Shown one piece after another: positions 15,729 to 23,918 of a DNA stretch of 64,000 nt (position 1 is the first letter of the stretch; each line of letters opens with the position of its first letter). Source of the stretch: Nocardia niwae NBRC 108934 = DSM 45340 (lineage in GTDB: Bacteria > Actinomycetota > Actinomycetes > Mycobacteriales > Mycobacteriaceae); the NCBI RefSeq assembly GCF_001613465.1, contig NZ_BDCK01000015.1:558001-622000 (forward strand), written 5' to 3'. The position numbers were made by a program, and so were the translations under genes. Below the pieces are notes generated by a model, which was not told the DNA's origin, did no database searches, and saw nothing but the letters and a program-made list of their open reading frames with translations.

Positions 15729-16541
15729 TCAGGCGCGCAGCACCCGGTACAGGGTCGACCAGCGATCGGGGGAGACGAGCCCGACCGGCTGATCGAGCGG
15801 TATGCCGGCCGCTTCGCAGGCCCGGCGGACGGCGCGGGCGGGGAATTCTCGCCGCAACGACGCGGCCACGCTGCCCCCGACTCCGGAGAAGCCCAGCTCG
15901 ACCAGCCTGCGGTAGTCAGCGATCCGTTCGCGCGGTAGCAGGGGAGCGGACCTGTTGCGCAACCGCAGGATGGCGGCATCGACCTGCGGCACGGGATCGA
16001 AGCTGTGCCTGCCGACGCGTGCGCCCAGTTCGATCGCCGTCGTGGGCCAGTGGCCGACGGTGAGCTTGGTCCATCGGCCGTAGTCGCCCGAGTGCTTGCG
16101 GGCGAATTCGAGCTGGGTGAGCAGGGTAGCGGAAGTGAGCCACCGCGCGGCCAGACACCAGCGCACGATGTCGGTCGTGGCGCCGAACGGCACGTCGGCC
16201 ACGACCGCGAACGGCTCCCTCGGCGGGCGGACAGTGCGGAAATCGCAGTGATGCAACGTGATTCGTGGATCGTCCGCGTACCGGCGGCTCAGTAGCGCCG
16301 CATAGCGCGGATCCTTCTCGTAGGCTCGGACGCGGCTGCCCGCCTCGAGCAATCGCCTGGTCAGCATGCCGTCACCGGGTCCGGCTTCGAGGACGAGGTC
16401 GTCGGCGCCGACGCCCGAGGCGCGCACGATCAACCGGGCGACGCCGGCGTCGGCGAGAAAATTCTGCGACAGCGCTTTTCGCGTGGTCGCGGGACTGCTC
16501 CCACGGGTGCGAGCACGCGGAAGGGAACGATGGCGGGACAT
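15729..16541 (-). CDS. erm: Erm-type 23S rRNA (adenine-N6) methyltransferase
   Basis: 270 residues. RKALSQNFL opens the KsgA/Erm fold, followed by SAM motif [25 protein letters not shown] and HCDF. The catalytic motif IV reads DVPF where Erm enzymes usually have N-(I/L/P)-P-(F/Y); Asp is tolerated at this position in other adenine methyltransferases, so activity is likely but unproven. The C-terminal helical domain is intact. The family dimethylates A2058 of 23S rRNA and confers macrolide-lincosamide-streptogramin B resistance. GGAGG lies six bases before the ATG. The 280-bp upstream region contains a candidate regulatory leader peptide and several complementary segments. Confidence 0.88.
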   Translation of the reverse strand: MSRHRSLPRARTRGSSPATTRKALSQNFLADAGVARLIVRASGVGADDLVLEAGPGDGMLTRRLLEAGSRVRAYEKDPRYAALLSRRYADDPRITLHHCDFRTVRPPREPFAVVADVPFGATTDIVRWCLAARWLTSATLLTQLEFARKHSGDYGRWTKLTVGHWPTTAIELGARVGRHSFDPVPQVDAAILRLRNRSAPLLPRERIADYRRLVELGFSGVGGSVAASLRREFPARAVRRACEAAGIPLDQPVGLVSPDRWSTLYRVLRA

Positions 16542-16547
16542 GGGTGT

Positions 16548-16720
16548 CCTCCGAACGGAGTGGTCGAATCGGAAAGGTCGATTCGCCTGGACCCATGCGA
16601 GGGCACGAAGAGTTCGGCGGCCGCTACCGGCCGCCGATGCGGATTCCGCTGGAACGATTCAGGAGATCGGAGCGGTACGGTGCGCCGGCAGAGCCCAGGC
16701 CTCCGTACGCAGCCGGAGGT
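16548..16720 (-). promoter_or_regulatory. Candidate erm leader with mutually complementary segments
   Basis: Read on the minus strand: A = CCTCCG (16719-16714), B = CGGAGG (16705-16700), a 9-bp GC hairpin (16636-16615, loop of 4), C = CTCCG (16560-16556), D = CGGAGG (16553-16548), which is the erm Shine-Dalgarno. A can pair with B or D, and C with B or D, the logic of translational attenuation. Segment A overlaps the LRLR codons of the leader ORF. A ribosome stalled there might also cover B, so the exact switch is not resolved. Confidence 0.4.
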
Positions 16721-16769
16721 AATACGCGCCGACCGCGTACGCTCCGTTCACGCCAGGACTGCCACACAT
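16659..16769 (-). CDS. Candidate erm leader peptide with LRLR motif
   Basis: A 36-codon ORF upstream of erm, starting MCGSPGV and containing YYLRLRTEAW with LRLR at residues 18-21. Arg-x-Arg (+x+) motifs such as RLR cause macrolide-dependent ribosome stalling in ErmD-class leader peptides. The ORF ends (TGA, 16661-16659) before the GC hairpin. No strong RBS precedes the ATG; an alternative overlapping ORF (MSYGAG..., start 16789) ends within the hairpin loop. Real expression is inferred from position and motif only. Confidence 0.4.
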   Translation of the reverse strand: MCGSPGVNGAYAVGAYYLRLRTEAWALPAHRTAPIS

Positions 16770-16820
16770 GTCCGGCACCGTACGACATGCGCGCGTCCGG
16801 GTGCCAGTTCTTTTCCGCGT

Positions 16821-18905
16821 TCAGCGGGACGTCGGCTGCCCCACCACGTCCGGATCCTGCAGCTCGGCGGCGAAGATCCGCCAGGACTTGGCTTCCGCGT
16901 GCTTGCCGAGCTGGTCGAGCAGATCGGCGAGTTCGGTGATGGCGCGTGGCTCGCGGCGGTCGGCAGCGGTGCGCCACCAGGATTCGGCTCCGACCGGATC
17001 GCCGCGCCGCAGGCGCACCATGCCCAGCTCGTAGGCGGCGCCCGCATGCCCGGCCTCGGAGGCCTGGGCCCACAATCCGCACGCCTGTTCTTCCTCGCCC
17101 CGGCGGTACATCGCGACACCCAGGTCGTAGAGCGCACCGCGATATCCGGGATCGCCCGACTCCCTGGACTCGCGCGTGCGCGGCGCATCGATCGTCGCGG
17201 ATCGTGGCGCGGGCAGCGGAAGCACGTCCGGAGCCGGCGCGGTGGACACGTCGATGCTCGGCGGTGTCATCGGTGTAGTCACTGGCGGGCGGGTGTTCGC
17301 GACGGCCGGACCGGGTTCACGCACGGGCACGTCCGCCGCGGGCGTGGGCGAAACCCGTTCGCCGAGGATTGATGCCGCCGAAGCGAGCTCGGGCTCCTTT
17401 TGCGCAACGCGGGCATCGGGCGGCGGAGTGTCGGCAGGGGGCTGCTGGTGCGCGCCGGTGGTGCCGAATGCGGGATACGAGTCGCCTGCGGCCCAAGAGT
17501 CCGTGATCAGCGGTCCGGAATCGGTGCCGGGCCGCTGGGCCGGGGATGGGGTAGCGCCCTGGAGGGGCTGTGGGGCTGCCGGTCCGGGCTCGGCGTGAGG
17601 AGTCGAAGGTAGTGCTGGGTGCTGCGGGTGCGTGCCGGTGGGGTCGAACGCACGATACGCGTCTGCCGCGGTCCACGGGTTCGCCGACAGGGGGTCGGAT
17701 TCGGTCCTCTGACCATTCGGCGAGGGTCGGGGTGGCGGCGGAACGGCCGGGGCAGGCGGTGCGTTGCCGATCGATAGGCCGGCGAAAGAGTGGGCTGGGT
17801 CTTCGGGCGGATGCGTATGCGCGACCGGCGGTCCGAACGTGCCGTACGAATCCGCCGTGGATCTTTCGTTCGCGGCCAGAGGATAGGGCTCGGATCCTCG
17901 GGAAGGTACTTCGTCCTGCGCGGACGGGATGTGTGCGCCCGGCGGCTGGGCGACGCGCTCGGTTTCGAGAGGGGTGCCGGCGCCGAATGGATCGGGCACG
18001 CTGTGGGCGGCGTCCGTCGCTGGGGGTGCGGCGAGCCGGCTCGGCGCCGCGGGCGGGTTGTCCGGAGCTCGGGCGCCGGCAACCGGGCTCGGAGTATCCG
18101 CGGAGGACCGTGCCGCGCGAGACGATTGCACGTTCACGAAAAGGCTGCCCGCGCGTCGCGGTTGCGGGCTTCGGCTTGCCTGCCCGTTCACCGCATCCGT
18201 GGCCGTGGACGGCTCGGCGGCGAGCCGCTGCGCCGGTGCCGCGGATTCGGCCGTCGGCGGACCGGCGTCGATTCGCGGAACCGGCATGGTCGGCGCGGTG
18301 GGCGGGCCCGCGGAAGCGGAGGAATCGAGGGCGGGCGCGCTCATGCCGACAGGAGTCATCGTGGTCGCGGCGAGAGCCGACGCCTCCGGCGGAAGGGGAG
18401 TGGGAGCGGTGGACAGCTCCACGACCAAATTCGCGAAGTTCGGCGGTCCTTCGCCGATGCTGCACCACAGCACGACGCGACCGTTGGGCTGGTGCTCGAC
18501 GACGATGCCGTAGTTGCCCGCCCAGGACTTCTGCGTGCCGAATTCGTCCACCCAGACCGGGGTAAGGGTCACCAGGGTCACCGGCGCGGTGGGCGTGACG
18601 GCGAAGCTGACGCCCGCGGCCAGCGCGTCGCTCCACGCGTCGACCCCGGCGAGCGACCGTCCGTGTAGGTCGAGATAGCCGTCGACGACAGATAGTCCCA
18701 TCCCGAGCCCGCGCAGTCCGGCGGGCGGCGCCGCCGAGATCATCGTCAAGGCGATGGTGGTGGGTGCGGGGCCTACTTGCTCGGTGTACATCGGGTAGAC
18801 CATGCTGCCGTGCCAGAGAATCGGATCCGCGCTCTGGTAGCGCGCGGCCAGCGGCAGCTCTTCGGGCGTATTCCGGGCAGCCCACGACGAATACCGCTCG
18901 TTCAC
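16821..18905 (-). CDS. Large Sel1-repeat protein with disordered Pro/Ala-rich middle
   Basis: 694 residues in three parts. The N-terminal domain (about 1-170) is globular, with LWHGSMVYPMYTEQVGPAPTTIALTMIS and NYGIVVEHQPNGRVVLWCSIGEGPPNFANLVVELS; I do not recognise it. The middle (about 170-590) is low-complexity Pro/Ala/Ser, with three imperfect repeats of the form PL-x-ANPWTAADAYRAFDP-x-G. The C-terminus (about 590-680) holds two or three Sel1/TPR-like repeats (YDLGVAMYRRGEEEQACGLWAQASEAGHAGAAYELG). There is no signal peptide or TM segment. GTG start. It lies 318 bp downstream of a membrane Ser/Thr kinase on the same strand, so it could be a scaffold or substrate of that kinase; this is inference. 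Confidence 0.7.
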   Translation of the reverse strand: MNERYSSWAARNTPEELPLAARYQSADPILWHGSMVYPMYTEQVGPAPTTIALTMISAAPPAGLRGLGMGLSVVDGYLDLHGRSLAGVDAWSDALAAGVSFAVTPTAPVTLVTLTPVWVDEFGTQKSWAGNYGIVVEHQPNGRVVLWCSIGEGPPNFANLVVELSTAPTPLPPEASALAATTMTPVGMSAPALDSSASAGPPTAPTMPVPRIDAGPPTAESAAPAQRLAAEPSTATDAVNGQASRSPQPRRAGSLFVNVQSSRAARSSADTPSPVAGARAPDNPPAAPSRLAAPPATDAAHSVPDPFGAGTPLETERVAQPPGAHIPSAQDEVPSRGSEPYPLAANERSTADSYGTFGPPVAHTHPPEDPAHSFAGLSIGNAPPAPAVPPPPRPSPNGQRTESDPLSANPWTAADAYRAFDPTGTHPQHPALPSTPHAEPGPAAPQPLQGATPSPAQRPGTDSGPLITDSWAAGDSYPAFGTTGAHQQPPADTPPPDARVAQKEPELASAASILGERVSPTPAADVPVREPGPAVANTRPPVTTPMTPPSIDVSTAPAPDVLPLPAPRSATIDAPRTRESRESGDPGYRGALYDLGVAMYRRGEEEQACGLWAQASEAGHAGAAYELGMVRLRRGDPVGAESWWRTAADRREPRAITELADLLDQLGKHAEAKSWRIFAAELQDPDVVGQPTSR

Positions 18906-19223
18906 TGTCGCGCGCCCTGCCTTTCCGCCCGATCCCTACCGCCGCCCCCGCGCCGGGCAGCGGGGTATACCGTACTCGCCGCGAACCAGGACTGCGCCGC
19001 AATCCCCTGGCGGTAGGTAGTGCCCCGAGTGCCAACGCTACCGGGGGGTTCACCCCATTTCCCAATGATGCACAGTGGCGTGTCCGGCCTCACGCCGGCA
19101 CGTGAATCGACCGGCAGTGGCGGGTTCCGTGCCCCCGCGGTTGCCGGACCGCACCCGCTTCGGCGCGGCCATGCGGTGCGCGCCTGTTCGCAGCGACTGC
19201 CGTACCGGTCGCGGCGTTCCGGG
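18906..19223. other. Intergenic region between the kinase and Sel1-protein genes
   Basis: 318 bp without a supportable gene. A short imperfect hairpin (GTG-t-CCGGC / GCCGGCAC, about 19079-19100) may end kinase transcription. No clear promoter motif for the downstream minus-strand gene was seen. Confidence 0.5.
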
Positions 19224-21479
19224 CTACCGATGTCCGGCAGCGAGGCGTTCCAGCGCTGCCAAATCCTTCTCCAGCGTCCTAAACAGCCAGTACACGCCGA
19301 CGAACGCCACAGCGCCGCCTGCGCAGAGCACGCGCAGCGGCACGATGACGGCGGGGATGTCCCCCGGTGGGATGAATGTCGCCCCAACGACACCCAGCAG
19401 CGGCACAGCGGCCGCGACGGCCAAGAAGTAGGTACTGTCGGCATCGAGCTGCCGCAGGCGACGCGCGTCCTCGGCGCCGAGCGCGCCATGGGGGAGGAAC
19501 ATCGGGTACAGCGACTGGACCGCGTAGAAGGTCACCAGGAAGTAGGGATACGCCATCGCGATGGCGCCGCAGACGATCTGGGTGAGAAAGAAGTGCACAT
19601 AGGAGGCCGTGGGGATCTGGTTGCCCGACGCCTGCACCGACACCGGGACCGCCACGCCCGCGATCGCCCAGAGCGCGAAGCAGGTGAGGACGTTGCGTCT
19701 GCCGAGCCGCAAGGTGTCGGCCCTCGCCCGCGCCAGGATCGCCGAGTCGTACGAGCGGCCCTTGCGCAGCCCGCGCGCGATCGACCAGAGCCCGGCGATG
19801 AGCAGATTGGTCGCCACGAAGCCGATGAGGAAGCACGCGGCGTAGGTCGCCAGGGCGATCTGGTCGAAACGGTGGTGGGCCTGCGCGTCGAGTTTGTCGA
19901 TGATCAGCGTGCGGTTGTGGTTGTAGCTGTAGAGGATCGCAAGCGCGTTGGGCACGGCGATGGCCAGCGCCATGATCGGATGCATCAGCATGCGAGCGCG
20001 CAGGCGCCTGCTGGCGGGCGGCGGATCGACGAGGTCGCGGGCACGCGCGTCGAGGCAGACCGCCAGCTGCTGGGCCATGTCGGCGCCGGACGGCCAGCGC
20101 TCGGCAGGGTTCGGATGCAGCGCCCGGACCAGGGCGCGCTGCAACGCCTCCGGGCAGTCCGGGGGCAGATCCGCATAGGGCAGGGCGCGCGGGCTCCGGG
20201 ATCGGCGTCGGAGCATGGCGTCCAGGGCGGTGCGGTCGCCCCCGGCCACCGCGTCGTCGTCGAACGGCTTACGGCCGGTGAGCAGTTCCCAGAGCACGAC
20301 CGCGAGGGCGAACAGATCGCTGCGAGTGTCGAGCTCCTCGGCGGTGGCGGGCAGGTCCGGATGCACCGCGGCGAGCTGCTCGGGTGACATGTACGCCAGC
20401 GAACCGCCGAAATAGGCGAGCGGGCTGTCCCCGGCGACGTTGCCGCTGAAGCTGATGTTGAAATCGGCCAGCTTGGGCACACCGTCGGCGGTGAGCAGCA
20501 CATTGGCCGGCTTGACGTCGCGGTGCAGCACCCCGCCTCGCCCGGCGTAGTCGAGCGCTTCGGCCAACCGCCGTCCGAGCCATGCCACGGTCTCCGGCCA
20601 CGACAGCCCGGCCAGTTCCGCCCGCAGCGGCGATTCACTGGGTTGAATCTCGCCTTTCGCGGCGAGCGCCTCGTCGATGACGTCGAGCAGCATCGCTCCG
20701 TGGCGGCGGGCCCGCGGTGTCGCGCGGACGCGCTCGAGCACCGTGAACAGCGTCCCGCCGGGCACGTACTGCATGTACAGCAGGCGCAGTTTCCGGTCTG
20801 CCAGCACCCGCTGGTCGAACACCCGCACGATGTAGTCGTGGTCGAGCTGGGCCAGCGTCTGTGGCTCGGTGCCTTTGTCGCGGGAGATCTTCACCGCGAC
20901 CAAGCGCTGCATCGAGCGCTGCCGCGCCAGGAAGACCCGGGCGAACGCGCCGCGCCCGAGGCCGGTCATCAGGTCGAAGTCATCGATCCGCTGGCCGGCC
21001 GCGAGATCGTCGAGGTTCGCCGGTTCGGGGGCGACCGTCATCAGCGTGCTGTGATAATCGTCGGTCGCGAGCATTTGCGAGAGCCGGTCGGCCTGGTCGG
21101 GGTAGGCGGCGGTGTACTCGGCGACCTCGACCGTGCCGCCCGCCTGCCTGCGGACGTGGAACTCCTCGTAGATCAGATCGGGCGGTAGCGGCCATGCGCG
21201 CAGTTCCGGGAGTTCGGCGGCGTAGTCGGCCAGACGTTTCGGAGCGGCGCCGCGGCCCCACCGGTTGGCCAGGTCGACCTTGATCAGCTCGATCAGCGAC
21301 ACTCGGCGGATGGCGGGGGAGTCGGGGAGGTAGGCGGCGAGATCCGGGGGAGTCGCCGCGGTGCGCCATGCGTCGGCGAAGCGCTCGACCACGTCGGCGA
21401 TTCCGGTGCTCCGCGCTTCGCTCGGCGATCGGCCCGCTGCGACCGTCGCCCCCGGAACCGGCGGGGCGGGGTGCGCCAT
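19224..21479 (-). CDS. Transmembrane Ser/Thr protein kinase with DFN in place of DFG
   Basis: 751 residues. An N-terminal extension of about 165 residues precedes a Hanks-type kinase domain (about 168-460): G-loop GLGRGAFARVF (173-183), VAVK with Lys197, HRDVKPANVLL (His319-Asp321), and ADFN (338-341), where the usual DFG glycine is Asn; MSPEQL takes the place of APE. After the kinase comes a C-terminal region with six predicted TM helices (about 530-740). The catalytic Asp and Mg-binding Asp are kept, so activity is likely. Most actinobacterial PknB-type kinases have one TM and an external sensor, so a polytopic C-terminus is unusual. The ATG at 21479 gives a plausible N-terminus though its RBS is weak. 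Confidence 0.85.
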   Translation of the reverse strand: MAHPAPPVPGATVAAGRSPSEARSTGIADVVERFADAWRTAATPPDLAAYLPDSPAIRRVSLIELIKVDLANRWGRGAAPKRLADYAAELPELRAWPLPPDLIYEEFHVRRQAGGTVEVAEYTAAYPDQADRLSQMLATDDYHSTLMTVAPEPANLDDLAAGQRIDDFDLMTGLGRGAFARVFLARQRSMQRLVAVKISRDKGTEPQTLAQLDHDYIVRVFDQRVLADRKLRLLYMQYVPGGTLFTVLERVRATPRARRHGAMLLDVIDEALAAKGEIQPSESPLRAELAGLSWPETVAWLGRRLAEALDYAGRGGVLHRDVKPANVLLTADGVPKLADFNISFSGNVAGDSPLAYFGGSLAYMSPEQLAAVHPDLPATAEELDTRSDLFALAVVLWELLTGRKPFDDDAVAGGDRTALDAMLRRRSRSPRALPYADLPPDCPEALQRALVRALHPNPAERWPSGADMAQQLAVCLDARARDLVDPPPASRRLRARMLMHPIMALAIAVPNALAILYSYNHNRTLIIDKLDAQAHHRFDQIALATYAACFLIGFVATNLLIAGLWSIARGLRKGRSYDSAILARARADTLRLGRRNVLTCFALWAIAGVAVPVSVQASGNQIPTASYVHFFLTQIVCGAIAMAYPYFLVTFYAVQSLYPMFLPHGALGAEDARRLRQLDADSTYFLAVAAAVPLLGVVGATFIPPGDIPAVIVPLRVLCAGGAVAFVGVYWLFRTLEKDLAALERLAAGHR

Positions 21480-21553
21480 GGGGGCATCGTATCGACAGGA
21501 AGCGCTTCCGCGGAACGCCGCCCAGTCGACCAAGCGCTTGCTACGCTCGATCG

Positions 21554-22636
21554 ATGATCTCCACGGTGGTCTGGGGCACCGGCAATGTCGGCCGCGCGGC
21601 GATCCGGGCCGTCGACGCCCACCCGGCGCTGCGTCTGGCCGGGGTGCTGGTGCACGATCCGGCGAAGGTCGGCCGCGACGCGGGCGAACTCGCGGGCATC
21701 GACCGGGAACTCGGCGTCGCCGCCACCGGCGACGTAGGCGAAGTTCTCGACGCTCGCCCGGGAGCGGTCGTCTACGCGTCCTCCGGTGACATCCGCCCCG
21801 ACGACGCTCTCGCCGATATCGTGCGCGCGCTCCACGCGGGCTCGGTGGTCGTCACCCCGGCGCTCTACGCGCTCTACGACCCGCGCAACGCACCGCCGGA
21901 GGTGCGCGAGCCGGTGCTGGCCGCGATCGCCGCGGGCGGCGGATCGCTGTTCGTCTCCGGCATCGACCCCGGATGGGGCAACGACGTGCTGCCCCTGCTC
22001 ATCAGCGGGCTCGGCAGCACCGTGGAGACGATCCGCTGCCAGGAGATCTTCGACTACTCCACCTACGACCAGCCGGACTCGGTGCGCTACCTGGTCGGTA
22101 TGGGGCAGCCGATGGACTATCCACCGCCGATGCTCGCGCCGTCGGTGCCGACCATGGTGTGGGGCGGGCAGATCCGGCTCATGGCGCGGGCGCTCGGGGT
22201 CGAACTCGACGAGATCCGCGAGACGCTGGACCGGCGCGCCCTGGACGCCGGCGTCACCACGACTTCCATGGGCGAGTTCGCGGCGGGTACCCAGGGCGCC
22301 GTGCGTTTCGAAGTCCAGGGCATCGTCGAAGGACAACCGCGTCTGGTCATCGAGCACGTCACCCGCATCCATCCGTCCTGCGCGCCCGATTGGCCCGTGC
22401 CGGCCGACGGCGGCGCGGGCGCGCACCGCGTCATCATCGAAGGTCATCCGCGCATCGAGGTGACCGTCGAGGCGACCGACGAAGACGGCAACCGCTCCGC
22501 GGGCGGCAACGCCACGGCCGTCGGCCGCCTGGTCGGCGCCATCGACTGGCTGGTGGCGGCGGAACCCGGACTCTATGACGCATTGGACGTCCCGCTGCGT
22601 CCCGCGGTAGGCAAACTCGGAAGGAAACATCCATGA
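21554..22636 (+). CDS. NAD(P)H-dependent amine dehydrogenase-family protein (DapB-like)
   Basis: 360 residues. Rossmann start STVVWGTGNVGRAAIRAV, then SSGDIRPDDALADIVRALHAG, SGIDPGWGNDVLPLLISG and QEIFDYSTYDQPDSVRY, the pattern of the dihydrodipicolinate-reductase-like family that includes 2,4-diaminopentanoate dehydrogenase. It should bind NAD(P)H and act on an imine or amine, substrate unknown. The gene overlaps the next by four bases (ATGA), so the two form an operon. It is divergent from the kinase gene across 74 bp. Confidence 0.8.
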   Translation: MISTVVWGTGNVGRAAIRAVDAHPALRLAGVLVHDPAKVGRDAGELAGIDRELGVAATGDVGEVLDARPGAVVYASSGDIRPDDALADIVRALHAGSVVVTPALYALYDPRNAPPEVREPVLAAIAAGGGSLFVSGIDPGWGNDVLPLLISGLGSTVETIRCQEIFDYSTYDQPDSVRYLVGMGQPMDYPPPMLAPSVPTMVWGGQIRLMARALGVELDEIRETLDRRALDAGVTTTSMGEFAAGTQGAVRFEVQGIVEGQPRLVIEHVTRIHPSCAPDWPVPADGGAGAHRVIIEGHPRIEVTVEATDEDGNRSAGGNATAVGRLVGAIDWLVAAEPGLYDALDVPLRPAVGKLGRKHP

Positions 22637-23121
22637 TCATCGACATCCCCGAGGGGAAGGATCCGATCGGCTACGTCTGGGGTGAAATGGTTCCCGGCAT
22701 CGGCGTCGCCGCGTCGAACTTCTCGCTGTCGGTCTACTCGCACAGCACGCTCGGCCTGCGCGAATTCGAGGCGGCGCGGCTGCGCATCGCGCAGATCAAC
22801 GGTTGCCTGTTCTGCATGGATTGGCGCACCGAACGTGACGGGGTGAAGGTCGAGCCCGAATTCGCCGACGCCGTCACCGAATGGCGCACCACCGACGCCT
22901 TCGACGAACGTACCCGGCTCGCCGCCGAATACGCCGAACGCTACGCCACCGACCATCACAACCTCGACGAGGAATTCTGGAGCCGGATGTTCGCCCACTA
23001 CAGCCAGCCCGAAGTGGTCGAACTGAGCATGAGCATCGGCTCGTGGCTCGCGTTCGGCCGGCTCAATCACGTGCTCGGTCTCGACTCGGTCTGCGTGTTG
23101 CCGGGCCATTCCGCCGGTTGA
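22633..23121 (+). CDS. AhpD/carboxymuconolactone-decarboxylase-like protein
   Basis: 162 residues, all-helical AhpD-like fold with the redox pair in NGCLFCMDWR (Cys58, Cys61). The C-x-x-C site supports a thiol peroxidase or disulfide-reductase role rather than lactone decarboxylation. It is translationally coupled to the upstream amine-dehydrogenase-family gene, and this pair recurs in actinobacteria. The substrate relationship is not known. Confidence 0.8.
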   Translation: MIIDIPEGKDPIGYVWGEMVPGIGVAASNFSLSVYSHSTLGLREFEAARLRIAQINGCLFCMDWRTERDGVKVEPEFADAVTEWRTTDAFDERTRLAAEYAERYATDHHNLDEEFWSRMFAHYSQPEVVELSMSIGSWLAFGRLNHVLGLDSVCVLPGHSAG

Positions 23122-23133
23122 CGAATCGCGGAA

Positions 23134-23841
23134 TCACATCGGAATTCGCGATACCCACGCGGGCTGCCCGTCGACCAAGCCCAGTTCGAACTCCTCGGGT
23201 GCGTCGAGCACGGCGCCGAGTTGGCGAAGCGCTCGATCGGCGGAGATCTCCGCGGGAAACCGGATGTATTCGAGGGTGGCGCCGGATATCCGGGCACGGA
23301 ATCGGTACCGGAATTCGACTTGGCCCGCGTAGGTCAGCGCGATGCGGCCCTGCCAGTCGATGTCGTGCCTGCCGTCGGGACGGCGGGTGAAGAACACCTC
23401 CTGGTCGGCCACCGAGTCGTGCCCGAGCAGATAGATGTTGAACGCCAGGCACTCGACGTCGTCGGCGTGCGCGAGGGGCAGCGGATCGACCGTGAGACGT
23501 TGCGGCTGTTCGGATGTCAGCAGGAAGGGCCGGCCCGGCGCCGCGGCGCGCAGCCCGGTGGCGTCGTCCTCACCCCAGTACGTGGACGACAGCGTGCAGC
23601 TGTGATAGTTCTGCCAGACGATCGGCGACAGCCAGTCCTCGCAGCTCTCCTCGCCGCCGTCGGGATCATGTTCGGCATCGTAGGCCGCCGAGCGCAGATG
23701 CAGATCGAACCACAGGCCACCGGCCTGGTCCATGCGGCCGGTCCACGCGAACTCTTCGATCGCGTGCCCTTCCGGCCACGGATTTCCCGGGAACACAATT
23801 CTCCCGGCGGGCGAGAAACGCACCAGGTCGGTCCTTTCCAT
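23134..23841 (-). CDS. Conserved protein of unknown function
   Basis: 235 residues from the ATG at 23841 (MERTDLVRFSPAG). It is rich in Trp/Tyr and beta-strand patterns: IVWQNYHSCTLSSTYWGEDDATGL, FNIYLLGHDSVADQEVFFTRR, IDWQGRIALTYAGQVEFRYRFRARI. No signal peptide, TM helix or catalytic motif is evident, and I do not recognise the family. An ATG 39 nt upstream (23880) is an alternative start; neither has a clear RBS. It ends 12 nt from the stop of the AhpD-like gene on the other strand. Confidence 0.7.
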   Translation of the reverse strand: MERTDLVRFSPAGRIVFPGNPWPEGHAIEEFAWTGRMDQAGGLWFDLHLRSAAYDAEHDPDGGEESCEDWLSPIVWQNYHSCTLSSTYWGEDDATGLRAAAPGRPFLLTSEQPQRLTVDPLPLAHADDVECLAFNIYLLGHDSVADQEVFFTRRPDGRHDIDWQGRIALTYAGQVEFRYRFRARISGATLEYIRFPAEISADRALRQLGAVLDAPEEFELGLVDGQPAWVSRIPM

Positions 23842-23918
23842 CCGACCCACCCTAGCGACCGAGACCGACAAACTCGACATGCCAGATCGGGGAAGCCGTG
23901 CCCCGCCGCGGTTGCGCC

